NCBI RefSeq assembly: GCF_015062905.1
Contig: NZ_SUTK01000006.1
Span: 1-59,880 of the forward strand
DNA: 59,880 nucleotides
Direction of reading: 5' to 3'
Origin: Methanobrevibacter thaueri
Lineage (GTDB): Archaea; Methanobacteriota; Methanobacteria; Methanobacteriales; Methanobacteriaceae
Below, piece after piece: positions 1-9,300 of this stretch; position 1 is the first letter of the stretch, and each line of letters begins with the position of its first letter. The position numbers and the translations under genes are program-made. The notes below the pieces were generated by a model that saw nothing but the letters and a program-made list of their open reading frames with translations, was not told where the DNA came from and searched no databases.

Positions 1-1
1 T

Positions 2-694
2 GACGCAAAGGACATACCGATTAGGTCATGCCAGTGCGATGGCGTGTGTGAAATCTGTCTTGGAGAGGCTTTGGAAATAGTTAACAACCTGATTGATACT
101 CTTGAAGGCGATTTGGGATTGAAGAACATCCATCTGATATACTCCGGAAGGGGATATCACATAAGGATCATGGATGAGGAGATGATGACAGCGGGAAGCG
201 AGCTTCGCTCTGAAGTCCTAAAATATGCTGCAGGCGCCGAGGTTCCAAAATCACAGTTCATGAACGCCGAGATATCCAACCAGAGCTTCAACTTCGAACA
301 TTTCACAATACCTGTGGGATACCAGAAGATATTCACCGACAGGGTGAAGTTCAACATCCAGCATCTTGTGGGCAACGAAAAGCTCGACGGAATCAATCCC
401 AAGCTCATGAAGGACATAATAGCCTCAAGGCACCACCTTGAAAATGGCAACTGGGGACTTTTCAAAAAGGACATTGGGCCTAGAAGATACAAGAACCTTG
501 TAGAGGCCATGGCAAGGGTGAACCTTGCAACAATAGATGCAAAGGTATCAATCGACCTCAAAAGGATTTTGAGACTGCCGTCCTCACTTCACTCCAAGGT
601 GAGCATGAAGTGCATGGAAGTCAAGGACAGGGAAAGATTCGACCCGTTCGACCAGGCCGTTCCGAAATTCGTTTATGAAAGAAAAGGTGTATGA
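2..694 (+). CDS. priS: DNA primase small (catalytic) subunit PriS, 5'-truncated by the window edge
   Basis: Catalytic subunit of the archaeal DNA primase, which makes primers for replication together with PriL. The frame is open from base 2, so the N-terminal part, including the usual catalytic aspartates, lies outside the window; about 230 residues remain of the roughly 320 usual for the family. Visible at the start is the cysteine cluster SCQCDGVCEICL, matching the zinc-binding knuckle of archaeal/eukaryotic primases, followed by IYSGRGYHIRI, a conserved PriS block with the catalytic-core SGRGxH signature. A GTG at 44 could be mistaken for a start, but the family alignment continues upstream of it. 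The stop overlaps an ATG of the next gene. Family identity is confident; the N-terminus cannot be judged. Confidence 0.93.
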   Translation, partial: DAKDIPIRSCQCDGVCEICLGEALEIVNNLIDTLEGDLGLKNIHLIYSGRGYHIRIMDEEMMTAGSELRSEVLKYAAGAEVPKSQFMNAEISNQSFNFEHFTIPVGYQKIFTDRVKFNIQHLVGNEKLDGINPKLMKDIIASRHHLENGNWGLFKKDIGPRRYKNLVEAMARVNLATIDAKVSIDLKRILRLPSSLHSKVSMKCMEVKDRERFDPFDQAVPKFVYERKGV

Positions 695-696
695 TT

Positions 697-954
697 ATGG
701 ATAAAGTATTAAGAGAGATATTGAGAAAAAACCCATACTTTGAAGAGATTAATGAAAACAGATATGTTCCAGAATACCTTGGACTTATCGTAAACGGCGT
801 TGTCGTATATCATGTAAACTGGATTGACCTTGTCGGCAATGAGATAATATTCATGCACAAGGACATACAGACACATCCTATCGTTTCACTTGTATTGGAA
901 AATCTCAACTCACTGATGATCATCACATCAGACGGTATAAAAGAAGTATTGTAA
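697..954 (+). CDS. small conserved-looking protein downstream of priS, function unknown
   Basis: A protein of 85 residues, soluble, with no signal peptide or membrane segment. I do not recognise a domain. The start at 697 is preferred over the ATG at 691 because a GGTG stretch lies eight bases before 697; the 691 ATG overlaps the priS stop as ATGA. The tight spacing suggests co-transcription with the primase gene, so a role linked to replication is possible but not shown. Its stop lies one base from the stop of the convergent thymidylate kinase gene. Confidence 0.75.
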   Translation: MDKVLREILRKNPYFEEINENRYVPEYLGLIVNGVVVYHVNWIDLVGNEIIFMHKDIQTHPIVSLVLENLNSLMIITSDGIKEVL

Positions 955-955
955 T

Positions 956-1528
956 TCAGTCAGTGCTGAAGCACTTGGCAACTATTTTTTCTGAAATCAC
1001 TTCAGGGGAATCATCTGCCGGAACCACATTCCAGTTGTATGTGAACTTCCGGGACTTTTCACGGTTTTCCCTGAGAGATTCTATATTTTCAAACATTTCG
1101 GTTTCCTCATCACGGGAACCTATCCTTCTGAGGGACTCTTCAGGCGTTATATCCAAAAAGAACATGCAGTCGGATGTCGGAAGGACGAACGCCACAATCT
1201 TGTACACTATTGTATTGACGACATTCGGAAGATACATCACCGCCAGGATATACCTTGAAAAGATAACCACATCAACATCCCTGTTATAATAGTACATATG
1301 CACTGACCTTATCGCATCAAGGCCAAAATAGACGGTTGCCTTGATCTTATTGTATTTGCCTGTTTTCAGTAGTGCCTGCTTTGACTTTCGGCCAAACTTA
1401 TTGTCGCTGCACGGATGGGAGCGGACAGTAACATTGCGGCCCTTTTTCTCATAGGCCTCTGCCAAAAGGTTTACCTGTGTGTCCTTTCCTGAACCGTCCA
1501 ATCCATCTATGACAATAAATTTCCTCAT
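956..1528 (-). CDS. tmk: thymidylate kinase (dTMP kinase)-like protein
   Basis: Phosphorylates dTMP to dTDP with ATP in the cytoplasm. The 190-residue protein begins with the P-loop GLDGSGKDT (residues 9-17), which has the GxDGxGKxT pattern of the thymidylate kinase family. A DR-like segment at FSRY and an arginine-rich lid near RRIGSRDEE follow. The length is slightly below the 200-215 residues usual for the family. The gene follows cofH on the same strand with an 11-base gap, so the two probably share a transcript. A related deoxynucleotide kinase specificity cannot be excluded. Confidence 0.85.
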   Translation of the reverse strand: MRKFIVIDGLDGSGKDTQVNLLAEAYEKKGRNVTVRSHPCSDNKFGRKSKQALLKTGKYNKIKATVYFGLDAIRSVHMYYYNRDVDVVIFSRYILAVMYLPNVVNTIVYKIVAFVLPTSDCMFFLDITPEESLRRIGSRDEETEMFENIESLRENREKSRKFTYNWNVVPADDSPEVISEKIVAKCFSTD

Positions 1529-1539
1529 AAAAAACCTTT

Positions 1540-2658
1540 CTATTCTATTTCGTAAAATTCAGTGTAATTGGAATTCCTCTCTATCGGATGCCTGTCCAAA
1601 TCCCTGACCATACGTGCCAATGTATCGATAGATGCATTCACGCCATCCGGTGCACCTGAAGCAGCTGAAAGCTCATCGCCTCCGAGTGTGCCTCCAAGGT
1701 CATTTGCACCTGCGGCAAGCACTATCTGCGCAAACCTGAATCCCAATTTCACCCAGGATATCTGGATATTTGGAATCACATCCCTAAGCATCAGCCTTGA
1801 GACCGCATAAAGCTTCAAGTCCTGTGTTCCGGTAGCTCCAAGATTTGACTGGCCTTCCAAAAAGATCGGTGAATATTCATGCATGAATGTCATTGGAATG
1901 AACTCGGTAAATCCATGAGTCTCATGCTGAATCTGTCTTATAATATCAATATGCTCTACCCTTTCCTCCAAAGTCTCAACATGACCATACATTATTGTGG
2001 CTGAGCCTTCAATTCCGACTTCCTGAGCGGTCTTGACAGCTTCAATCCACTCCGCCACGCTTACCTTTTCAGGACAGATTATTTCCCTTGACCTGTCGGT
2101 CAGTATTTCCGCGGCAGTTCCTGGAAGAGTGTCAAGGCCTGCAGCCTTAAGGGATTCAAAACCTTCAGCCATGTCAATTCCTGAAGCAAGACATGCGTCC
2201 CTGACCATGGTCGGTGAAAATCCGTGAATTGATACATCAGGGTAATTGTCCTTCAGCAATGTGAGCAGATGTATGTAATAGTCGATGTCCGCATCCGGAT
2301 GAACTCCACCCATAAGTGTGAATTCCCGTGCACCATTTGCAACGGCGCCTTCAGCTTTCTCAAGTATCTGTTCGTCATTTAGTATGTATGCTTCAGGGTC
2401 ATCGGCATCCTTACCGAATGCACAAAAGCCGCATCTTACAGTACAGATATTTGTAAAGTTGATGTTACAGTTGTTAATGAATGTTACGTTGTCCCCAACG
2501 ATTTGTTGTCTTAAATAATCAGCAGTTGCAAGTAAAGGGTATAATTCAGGCCCTTTTATATTCATCAAATGGTTAGCCTCTTCAACAGAAATCTCCTCAT
2601 CAAGGGATTTTGTCAATATTTTTTCTGTTTTAGAGGAAACGGATAGTATATCAAACAT
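1540..2658 (-). CDS. cofH: 5-amino-6-(D-ribitylamino)uracil--L-tyrosine 4-hydroxyphenyl transferase (FO synthase subunit 2)
   Basis: Radical-SAM enzyme that joins a tyrosine-derived fragment to 5-amino-6-ribitylaminouracil; with CofG it yields FO, the chromophore of coenzyme F420. The 372-residue protein has the CxxxCxxC radical-SAM motif at C72, C76 and C79 (CTVRCGFC), followed by the AFGKDADDPEAY block and GGVHPDADIDYY, both typical of CofH rather than CofG or MqnC. Length is normal. The gene is first in a minus-strand pair with the thymidylate kinase gene. MqnE/MqnC-type menaquinone enzymes are the closest alternative family but make no sense in a methanogen. Confidence 0.93.
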   Translation of the reverse strand: MFDILSVSSKTEKILTKSLDEEISVEEANHLMNIKGPELYPLLATADYLRQQIVGDNVTFINNCNINFTNICTVRCGFCAFGKDADDPEAYILNDEQILEKAEGAVANGAREFTLMGGVHPDADIDYYIHLLTLLKDNYPDVSIHGFSPTMVRDACLASGIDMAEGFESLKAAGLDTLPGTAAEILTDRSREIICPEKVSVAEWIEAVKTAQEVGIEGSATIMYGHVETLEERVEHIDIIRQIQHETHGFTEFIPMTFMHEYSPIFLEGQSNLGATGTQDLKLYAVSRLMLRDVIPNIQISWVKLGFRFAQIVLAAGANDLGGTLGGDELSAASGAPDGVNASIDTLARMVRDLDRHPIERNSNYTEFYEIE

Positions 2659-2690
2659 GATTTTATATTAGATTTAAATAAATAAAAAGG

Positions 2691-2705
2691 TTACTATTTA
2701 TAAAA
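2691..2705 (-). promoter_or_regulatory. candidate TATA box for cofH
   Basis: Read on the minus strand the segment is AGTTTTATAAATAGT, a good archaeal TATA-like element about 33-47 bases before the cofH ATG. It would give a short 5' leader. Assigned by pattern only. Confidence 0.4.
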
Positions 2706-2715
2706 CTAAAATAAG

Positions 2716-2730
2716 CCAAATTTAAATACT
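2716..2730 (+). promoter_or_regulatory. candidate BRE/TATA element for comDE
   Basis: CCAAATTTAAATACT has an A-rich TFB-recognition-like stretch joined to a TATA-like box, about 54-68 bases before the comD ATG. A GAAGTGAT ribosome-binding site precedes the start. Pattern-based only. Confidence 0.4.
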
Positions 2731-2783
2731 TTTTTATACTAATTAAGATATAAAATTATTATCAATGAAAAAGAAGTGATAAT

Positions 2784-3275
2784 ATGGATAGTACGGAAGC
2801 TATTTATGATGGACTAAAGGATGCGGGAATCGACTTTATCGTCAGCGTTCCATGTGTCAATTTATCAAAGTTATTGAACATGATTGATGAGGACCCGGAA
2901 ATTACACATATTCCGGTTACCCGTGAAGAGGAAGGGATAGGCATATGCGCAGGAGCATATCTCGGAGGCAAAAGGACAGCCATTCTGATGCAGAATTCCG
3001 GTCTTGGAAACTCCATAAACGCTCTCAAGTCATTGATGGAACTGTATGAATTTCCCCTACTTATGATAATGAGCCACAGGGGAACCGAAGGCGAAAGCAT
3101 CTGCGGACAGGTTCCGATGGGTGAATCCACTCCGCTTATTCTTGAATCAATGGGATTCAACTTCTTCACACCTGCCACACCTGAAGCGGCCTATGATGAC
3201 ATAAGACTGTCATGGGAACTTTCAGAAGATGAGGGAAAGCCTGTGAGCATTCTACTGGAGATCAAATACTGGTGA
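2784..3275 (+). CDS. comD: sulfopyruvate decarboxylase, alpha subunit
   Basis: With ComE it decarboxylates sulfopyruvate to sulfoacetaldehyde, a late step of coenzyme M synthesis. The 163-residue protein is the pyrimidine-binding (PYR) half of a thiamine-diphosphate enzyme: SVPCVNLSKLL near the N-terminus, the TREEEGIGICAGAYLGG block with the conserved glutamate that activates the cofactor, and MQNSGLGNS. It ends four bases before comE and shares its transcript. Many relatives are single fused ComDE chains; the split form is typical of Methanobacteriales and Methanococcales. A strong GAAGTGAT site precedes the ATG. Confidence 0.95.
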   Translation: MDSTEAIYDGLKDAGIDFIVSVPCVNLSKLLNMIDEDPEITHIPVTREEEGIGICAGAYLGGKRTAILMQNSGLGNSINALKSLMELYEFPLLMIMSHRGTEGESICGQVPMGESTPLILESMGFNFFTPATPEAAYDDIRLSWELSEDEGKPVSILLEIKYW

Positions 3276-3279
3276 TATT

Positions 3280-3816
3280 ATGGCAAGATATGAAGCGATA
3301 CAGAAAATAATGGAAAGCATAGACGAAGAACTGGTAATATGCAATATAGGATTTCCGTCAAGGGAGCTGTATGAGATAGACGACAGGCCTAAAAACTTCT
3401 ATATGATTGGGTCAATGGGCCTTGCATCATCAATAGGTTTCGGTCTTGCAATGGCTAAGCCACACAAGGATGTTGTAGTCATTGACGGGGACGGGTCACT
3501 TCTCATGAACATGGGCTCACTTGTGACAATATTTGCAAACAATCCCTCAAATCTCACATGGATTGTCATCGACAACGGCGCCTACGGTTCAACCGGCAAT
3601 CAGGACACCTACTGCCAAAAAATAGATTTGGTTGAGGCTGCAAAGGGTGTTGGATACAAAAACAGCTTCAACTTCGAGGACATAAATCTTAAGGACATCA
3701 TAAGAAGCGATGACGTAAGCTTTATAGTCTATAAGACAGAACCTGGCAATTCAAAAGCACCAATCATCGATTTGGATCCAATCACCATCAAGGAAAGGTT
3801 CATGAGCTCTATTTAA
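3280..3816 (+). CDS. comE: sulfopyruvate decarboxylase, beta subunit
   Basis: Supplies the diphosphate-binding half of the ComDE thiamine-diphosphate enzyme. The 178-residue chain has GSMGLASSIGFGLA and the cofactor/Mg2+ motif GDGSLLMN (from residue 70) with the distal DNGAYGSTGNQ. Its start is four bases after the comD stop, with a GGTGATATT ribosome-binding site overlapping the comD end. The 3' end overlaps a convergent gene by eight bases, and both stops sit in a perfect 11-bp palindrome. Confidence 0.95.
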   Translation: MARYEAIQKIMESIDEELVICNIGFPSRELYEIDDRPKNFYMIGSMGLASSIGFGLAMAKPHKDVVVIDGDGSLLMNMGSLVTIFANNPSNLTWIVIDNGAYGSTGNQDTYCQKIDLVEAAKGVGYKNSFNFEDINLKDIIRSDDVSFIVYKTEPGNSKAPIIDLDPITIKERFMSSI

Positions 3817-4066
3817 TTAGAACCTTTCTAATTAAATAGCCTGCACCTCTGCATATGCAGTAATATAACACTATCTGGAAAAAGCAAATAGACACTGTAA
3901 TAAAAAACGGCAAAAAGCCGATTCTCAGGGAATGGGGAATCATATAGGTCAAATCAATGATGAAAATAATAAGGCCCACCAATATGCCAATGAGTTTGGC
4001 CTTTGATATCCTTCCATCAACATACAATATATCCAAAATCAATTCTTCATAGCTTGCTTCGGCCAT
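3809..4066 (-). CDS. small two-helix membrane protein, unknown function
   Basis: An 85-residue protein with a soluble N-terminus (about 20 residues) and two predicted membrane helices, roughly residues 24-44 and 52-75. It ends with a basic tail (RKVLIK). No family is recognised. It converges on comE with an eight-base overlap. It has its own AT-rich upstream region, shared divergently with the winged-helix gene at 4206. Confidence 0.65.
   Translation of the reverse strand: MAEASYEELILDILYVDGRISKAKLIGILVGLIIFIIDLTYMIPHSLRIGFLPFFITVSICFFQIVLYYCICRGAGYLIRKVLIK
3811..3837. terminator. perfect palindrome across the convergent gene ends of comE and the 85-aa membrane gene
   Basis: ATTTAATTAGA and TCTAATTAAAT form an 11-bp perfect stem with a five-base loop (ACCTT). 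The comE stop lies inside the left arm. There is no T run, so it may act as a bidirectional terminator or a 3'-end RNA stabiliser. Confidence 0.5.
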
Positions 4067-4205
4067 AATATGCCCCCATTTTATTATATATAGTTAATTA
4101 ATATTAAGTTTTCGTTTAATATGTTATTAAATTATTATAAAACAGACATAAATTCACATAAATTCGTATATAAACTTTTCTTTTTTAATTTAAACAAATA
4201 TTAGC

Positions 4206-4466
4206 ATGAATGAAAAAGAATTATATTCCACTCTGGGTTTTGTTAAAATTTCAAAATACAGAATCGAAACCCTGAAAACCATTGGAAATTCATATAAGAT
4301 GCCCTCTGAAATCGCACGCGAAACCGGCTTCAAAACCAGCCAGATTTCATCAGCGCTTCATGACCTTAAGAGCAAAAACCTTGTTGTTTGCCTCAACGAG
4401 GAAGTGAAAAAGGGCAGGCTTTACAAATGCAGTGAGTCGGGTTTGGAAATCCTTGAATGCCTCTAA
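4206..4466 (+). CDS. winged-helix DNA-binding protein (MarR/ArsR-like)
   Basis: An 86-residue single-domain winged helix-turn-helix protein. The recognition segment is MPSEIARETGFKTSQISSALHDL, followed by a wing with KKGRLYKCSESGLEIL. It has a clear paralogue at 27645-27944, with the same MPSEI..T......S.ALHD.K.K.LV.C.NE..KKGR.Y.C layout. There is no effector or metal-binding domain, so its ligand is unknown. It may control itself or the neighbouring symporter; this is an inference from position only. Confidence 0.8.
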   Translation: MNEKELYSTLGFVKISKYRIETLKTIGNSYKMPSEIARETGFKTSQISSALHDLKSKNLVVCLNEEVKKGRLYKCSESGLEILECL

Positions 4467-4648
4467 CAATAATCATCATTAAATCAATTTTACGATTGAT
4501 TATTCCACCACTTATTTTTTTAAACAGTCAAAAAAATGAATTGATTGTCAATATTTTTATACATTAGATTAAAAGATTATTTTTTGTCTCCATAAATATA
4601 GATAAAACTTATTAATTGCTCTCAACAAAATTTAACATGAGGAAAAAA

Positions 4649-5938
4649 ATGTTAACTAAACTAAAAAGCATAAGCCTGGGAAACTGGATACTGATTGGAA
4701 TGTTCTTGGGTCTTATAGTTGGTCTTATAGTCAACTTCTATGTAACAGACCCGTACATTAAAAACATTATCCTTATGGACAATGTGTTCTACCTGGGAGG
4801 AACCCTATTCATCAAACTGATGAAAATGCTGGTTGTTCCCCTCGTTTTCTTTTCAATAGTTGTCGGTGTCGCATCAATATCCGATATTAAAACAATAGGA
4901 ACAATCGGAGGAACAACAATCCTGATTTATCTGCTGACAACTGCAGTAGCGATTACACTCGCTTTGATAATTGGTATCGTCCTTCAGCCCGGTGCAGGAT
5001 TGCACATGACAGCCCTTGCAGATGCATCCAATGTGACAACAAACCAGACATTGCCTGGTGCCATACTGAATATGGTTCCCGAAAACCCATTCAATTCACT
5101 TGCAAACGGGGACATGCTTCCGGTAATCATTTTCGGACTTCTCATAGGTATCATACTGGCCAAACTTAGGGAAGAGACAGAAATAATGAACAAAGCCTTC
5201 ACCGAATGTAACAGAATCATGATGGAAATGACAGCAATCGTCATGAAATTCGCCCCTATCGGTGTTTTCTGTCTGATGGCAAAAACATTCGGCAGCCTTG
5301 GACTGGAAGGAATAATGCCTCTCGGGAAATATTTCATCTGCGTGCTGATCGGTCTTGCCATACAGGCCTTCGTTGTCTATCCGTCATTGCTTGTCATATT
5401 AACACGCCTGAATCCGATAAACTTCTTCAAAAAGTTTATCCCAGTCATGTTCTTCGCATTCTCATCATCAACTTCAAATGCGACAATACCTCTGAACATG
5501 GACAAGCTCTATGAAATGGGTGTTTCACGTGACGTAAGCTCCTTTACAATACCACTGGGCGCTACAATAAACATGGACGGAACAGCAATCATGCAGGGTG
5601 TGGCTGTGATGTTTGCCGCTCAGGCATATGGTATCGATTTGGGTACCTCTGCACTGCTTACAGTAATATTCACTGCAGTAATGGCATCCATCGGTACAGC
5701 GGGCGTTCCTTCAGTTGGACTCATAACATTGACAATGGTGTTCAATTCAGTAGGACTTCCTATACAGGCAATAGGCGTTATCTTTGGAATAGATCATATC
5801 CTTGACATGTTCAGGACAGCGGTAAACGTTACAGGTGATGCAATCTGTACAATTATCGTTTCATTAAGAAACAAGGAAATGGATGTAGATATATACAACG
5901 GTAAAAAACAGCCAAAAGAGGAAAAACATATTATGTAA
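4649..5938 (+). CDS. dicarboxylate/amino acid:cation symporter (DAACS family)
   Basis: Membrane transporter for a dicarboxylate or acidic amino acid (glutamate, aspartate, or C4-dicarboxylates) driven by Na+ or H+. The 429-residue chain has the family layout of about eight helices with two re-entrant loops: the serine-rich motif AFSSSTSNATIP near residue 272 and GATINMDGTA near residue 307, which carry the substrate- and cation-binding residues. The ATG at 4649 is preferred because GAGG lies six bases upstream. Starts at 4616 (TTG) and 4637 (ATG) are also open in frame. Substrate is not predictable from what is seen. Confidence 0.9.
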   Translation: MLTKLKSISLGNWILIGMFLGLIVGLIVNFYVTDPYIKNIILMDNVFYLGGTLFIKLMKMLVVPLVFFSIVVGVASISDIKTIGTIGGTTILIYLLTTAVAITLALIIGIVLQPGAGLHMTALADASNVTTNQTLPGAILNMVPENPFNSLANGDMLPVIIFGLLIGIILAKLREETEIMNKAFTECNRIMMEMTAIVMKFAPIGVFCLMAKTFGSLGLEGIMPLGKYFICVLIGLAIQAFVVYPSLLVILTRLNPINFFKKFIPVMFFAFSSSTSNATIPLNMDKLYEMGVSRDVSSFTIPLGATINMDGTAIMQGVAVMFAAQAYGIDLGTSALLTVIFTAVMASIGTAGVPSVGLITLTMVFNSVGLPIQAIGVIFGIDHILDMFRTAVNVTGDAICTIIVSLRNKEMDVDIYNGKKQPKEEKHIM

Positions 5939-5970
5939 CGTTAAGTTACATAATCTTTTTTATTTTTTTT
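5931..5970 (+). terminator. hairpin plus T tract after the symporter gene
   Basis: TTATGTAAC and GTTACATAA form a perfect 9-bp stem with loop GTTAA, starting inside the last codons of the symporter and followed by a T-rich run. The stop of the convergent HEAT-like gene lies in the same element. Confidence 0.6.
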
Positions 5971-6341
5971 AATGCCGCATCTTTCACGCTTCTGTTGGAA
6001 TCGTTTTCGGCAATATAATTCAGCACCGATTCGTCTTCTATTTTATCTATTGCATATATCCTCACATGGCTATTGGGATGGCTTTTGGCAATGCCTTCGA
6101 GATATTTTTGGTTTGTGAGGTTATCTAAAGCGGCAATCTTGACATTACGGTTGGAATCATTGAGCACAATATCATTTAGGAAAGGGTCATCGGATATCCT
6201 CATGACCGCTTTCATCCTAATTCTGTAGTCGGGATCGCTTTTGGCAATCTCTTTGAGAATGTCCAAATCGGCAATGCAATCTACCTCTTTGGACTTTTCT
6301 TCAAAGTCAGAGCTGCCCTTAAACAATTCACTTAGCTTCAT
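5946..6341 (-). CDS. HEAT-like repeat protein
   Basis: A 131-residue cytoplasmic protein made of about four helical repeats of roughly 24-28 residues, each with an asparagine/aspartate-rich turn followed by VR/VK and AL (DSNRNVKIAALDNL, HPNSHVRIYAIDKI, DSNRSVKDAALKKI). This is the pattern of HEAT/variant leucine-rich repeat proteins that act as protein-binding scaffolds. Its start is three bases after the stop of the adhesin-like gene upstream on the same strand, so read-through co-transcription is possible. The partner is unknown. Confidence 0.75.
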   Translation of the reverse strand: MKLSELFKGSSDFEEKSKEVDCIADLDILKEIAKSDPDYRIRMKAVMRISDDPFLNDIVLNDSNRNVKIAALDNLTNQKYLEGIAKSHPNSHVRIYAIDKIEDESVLNYIAENDSNRSVKDAALKKIKKIM

Positions 6342-6344
6342 AAG

Positions 6345-9300
6345 CTATTTGACCTTGATTTTAACGGATTTACTTACCTTATTGAGGTTACCGTCTCCGC
6401 CAAATGTAACTACAGCCTTGAATGTTCCTTTCTTGTTCAATTTGGTAATCTTGAATGTGGCCTGTCCTTTTGCATTGGTAACCGCATTGTATTTTTTGCC
6501 TTTAACCTTCAAGGTGAGCTTGTAGTTCTTGAGATTCTTATTAAACAGCTTGAATGTGACAGTATATTTCTTGGTTTTGACCTTGACCTTGAAAGTCTTT
6601 TTAGGTAATGTCAATACAGGGGTTGACTTTTTGACGACCAGATTAACTGCCTTATTTCCATTATTGTTGCTTGTCAACTTAAGTGAGTGTGTTCCGGCAT
6701 TGAGGTTTACAGTATAGTATGCCATTCCATATGAATTGGTTGTCAGGTATGATGTTTTTCCATCGACGACCACGGTTATTCTGGAGTTTGCCTTCAACCT
6801 GCCGCTTGCATCACTTAAGGTGATTGCAACACGGCCATTCTGACCGTAATTAACTGTAAGGCCGGACACTGTGAAGACATCAGCCTTGTTATTCATATGC
6901 ACAATAAATGAACCAGATACCGGTTCCAGGTTGTGGTCACCTGTGAATCTTACGCCAATGCTGAAGTCGCCTTCACGGACAGGAGTGATTTTGAAATCTG
7001 CAAATCCTCTTGCATACTTTATCAGGTATTCCTTGCCTTCAAATGTATATACGAGAGTTCCACCTGTAGCAGCCTGGGACAATATGCCTGCAAATGAGTA
7101 TGAATCTGAATTCTCTTTAATTCTATAATCGAGCTGAGGGGTTATCTTGCTGACATTCAGAACAGACCTGAATTCATCCATGGTAACCGGATTGATGAAT
7201 ACAACTTCGTGGGAACCTGCACTTGCAGCAACATTCATGGTCATGTATCCGTTTGCGTCTGTTGTTCCATGATATTCATCTGCACCTACATAGAATGTAA
7301 CGTCCCTGTTCTGGATGTAATTGCCGTGGGCATCAATGAATGTGGCAGACACCGCTGATTGTGAATAGTTGCAGTTGAAAGTGGCATCGGCGATTATTGT
7401 TGGTTTGACATGTATCTCATGTGTAATGTTGACTCCACCGTATTCGAGGACAGCCTGATAAATTCCAGGCTTTTCGAATATGCGGATATATGCAATGCCG
7501 TCCCTACATGGAGCGCTACGGGTGTGACCATCTATTGTGATGACGACATCTCCATTTTGGACTGGAAGTCCATTGTTCCTTACATGGACAGTGTATATGC
7601 CAGGATTCAGATAATCATAATAGAATGATGAATCATATGAGGTTATCTCGATGTTTGTTTCATAGACAGTGAAATTTCGATTAATGTTATAGACACCCAT
7701 ATAGTTGTCGTCTCCCTCATAATATGCTGTCAATACATGGTTTCCAACAGGAAGATTATTCATTTTCAGTGTTGTGTATCCGCTCTTGTTGATTGGTGAG
7801 TATGTGCTTTGAAATTCTTCACATTGCAATGTAACGTATCCGTTTGCATTGAAAGGCAAATCGGCATATATTGAAACGAGGTGTCCGTACTGATAGATGG
7901 AAATTGTAAAGAATCCTGGTGTTGTCTTGTCGATGAATAGGTTTCTTACGGTTTGCTCACCTGTGACAGGATTTGTAATTGTCATGGTATAGTTTCCTGC
8001 ATCCAAATCCAGTTCGATTAATGAAAAACCGCTACCATTAATAGCTCCAATGAATTCCTTACCGTCAACATGGAATATGGCATTTCCGCCTTGAAGGAAT
8101 TGGCCATTGGAATCCATAAATGTTGCATTGACGAAGGTGTTCAGGAACTCTCCACTTGTATCGACTGCACCGATTGTTGATTTGACTATGAATTTGGATG
8201 TTTCGACTTTGTTGCCATAGTAAGTGTATACTGTATATATTCCAGGATTCAGGTTCAAGTCAATGCTGATTTCACCGTCGGCATCGGTTTTTGGAGTATA
8301 TGTTTTGCCGTTGACTTTAACTGTTAAAGTCTTGCCTGCAAGTGGAATTCCGAAATAATCTGTTAATGTGGCATTGAAGTTACCGAATCCTCCATAATAT
8401 TTTACAACATCATCTGTTTTAATAGATATGACTGACTGTACTGAAGCATCCACCACAGAAAAACGGAAGGATATGTTGTTTGATTCAGCCAAACTGGATT
8501 CATAGTGCACACTTATAGTATATTGACCTGTTTTAGTAAATGCAATGTTTAAGGTAGCTTTACCATCTACCGCCTCCACATAATAATTTTGGCCATTGAT
8601 TGTGAATGTCACCAATCCGTGAACGTTGCCAGGAAGTGTAACTGTAAATGGAATATCAGTACCGAGTGGCACTGTAGGGAAAATGTTTCTGAAGTTGACT
8701 TCAAATTCTTCAAGGTGTGCCGGCCTTGTGAACGCTTTGATACAAGCAACTCTAGGAGTGGTTGAAGAGTATAAATCTATCCAGTTTCCTCCTGCAAAAG
8801 TTTTATAGAATGACAAACCTGAACTGAATGTTTCCTTATTGTTGTAATTTGCTGAGTAAACAGGAATGAATGAATTTTGAGTTTCGAATTCGATTTCAAA
8901 CACATCTCCTTTTGCCAATTGAACTTCATTATCCAAATGAATAATATTATATCCGGTATGGCCGTTTCCGCTTTGAGTGCTGTTCAATACTCCATTGATG
9001 TACACTCTGATTGTATAATCTGTATTTGATTGGAAGTATGTTGAAACTGCAGATAAAATATCGCTTTCCCGGGATGTGAACTTATTTTTAAAGTAATTAG
9101 GTTGGTTTGGTATACCGAAATATTTTGAATATCCTCCATAGTCATATTGATAGATATCTGAATATTCCTTAGCTATCGGTGCGAAAATAAAGGTGTACAA
9201 ATCATAAATTGTTCTGTAATAAGAGATATACAGATAACCGTTATATTCCCAGTCCGGGCCGTAACTGTTTTTGACTATCCATGCACCTTGAGTGTAGCTT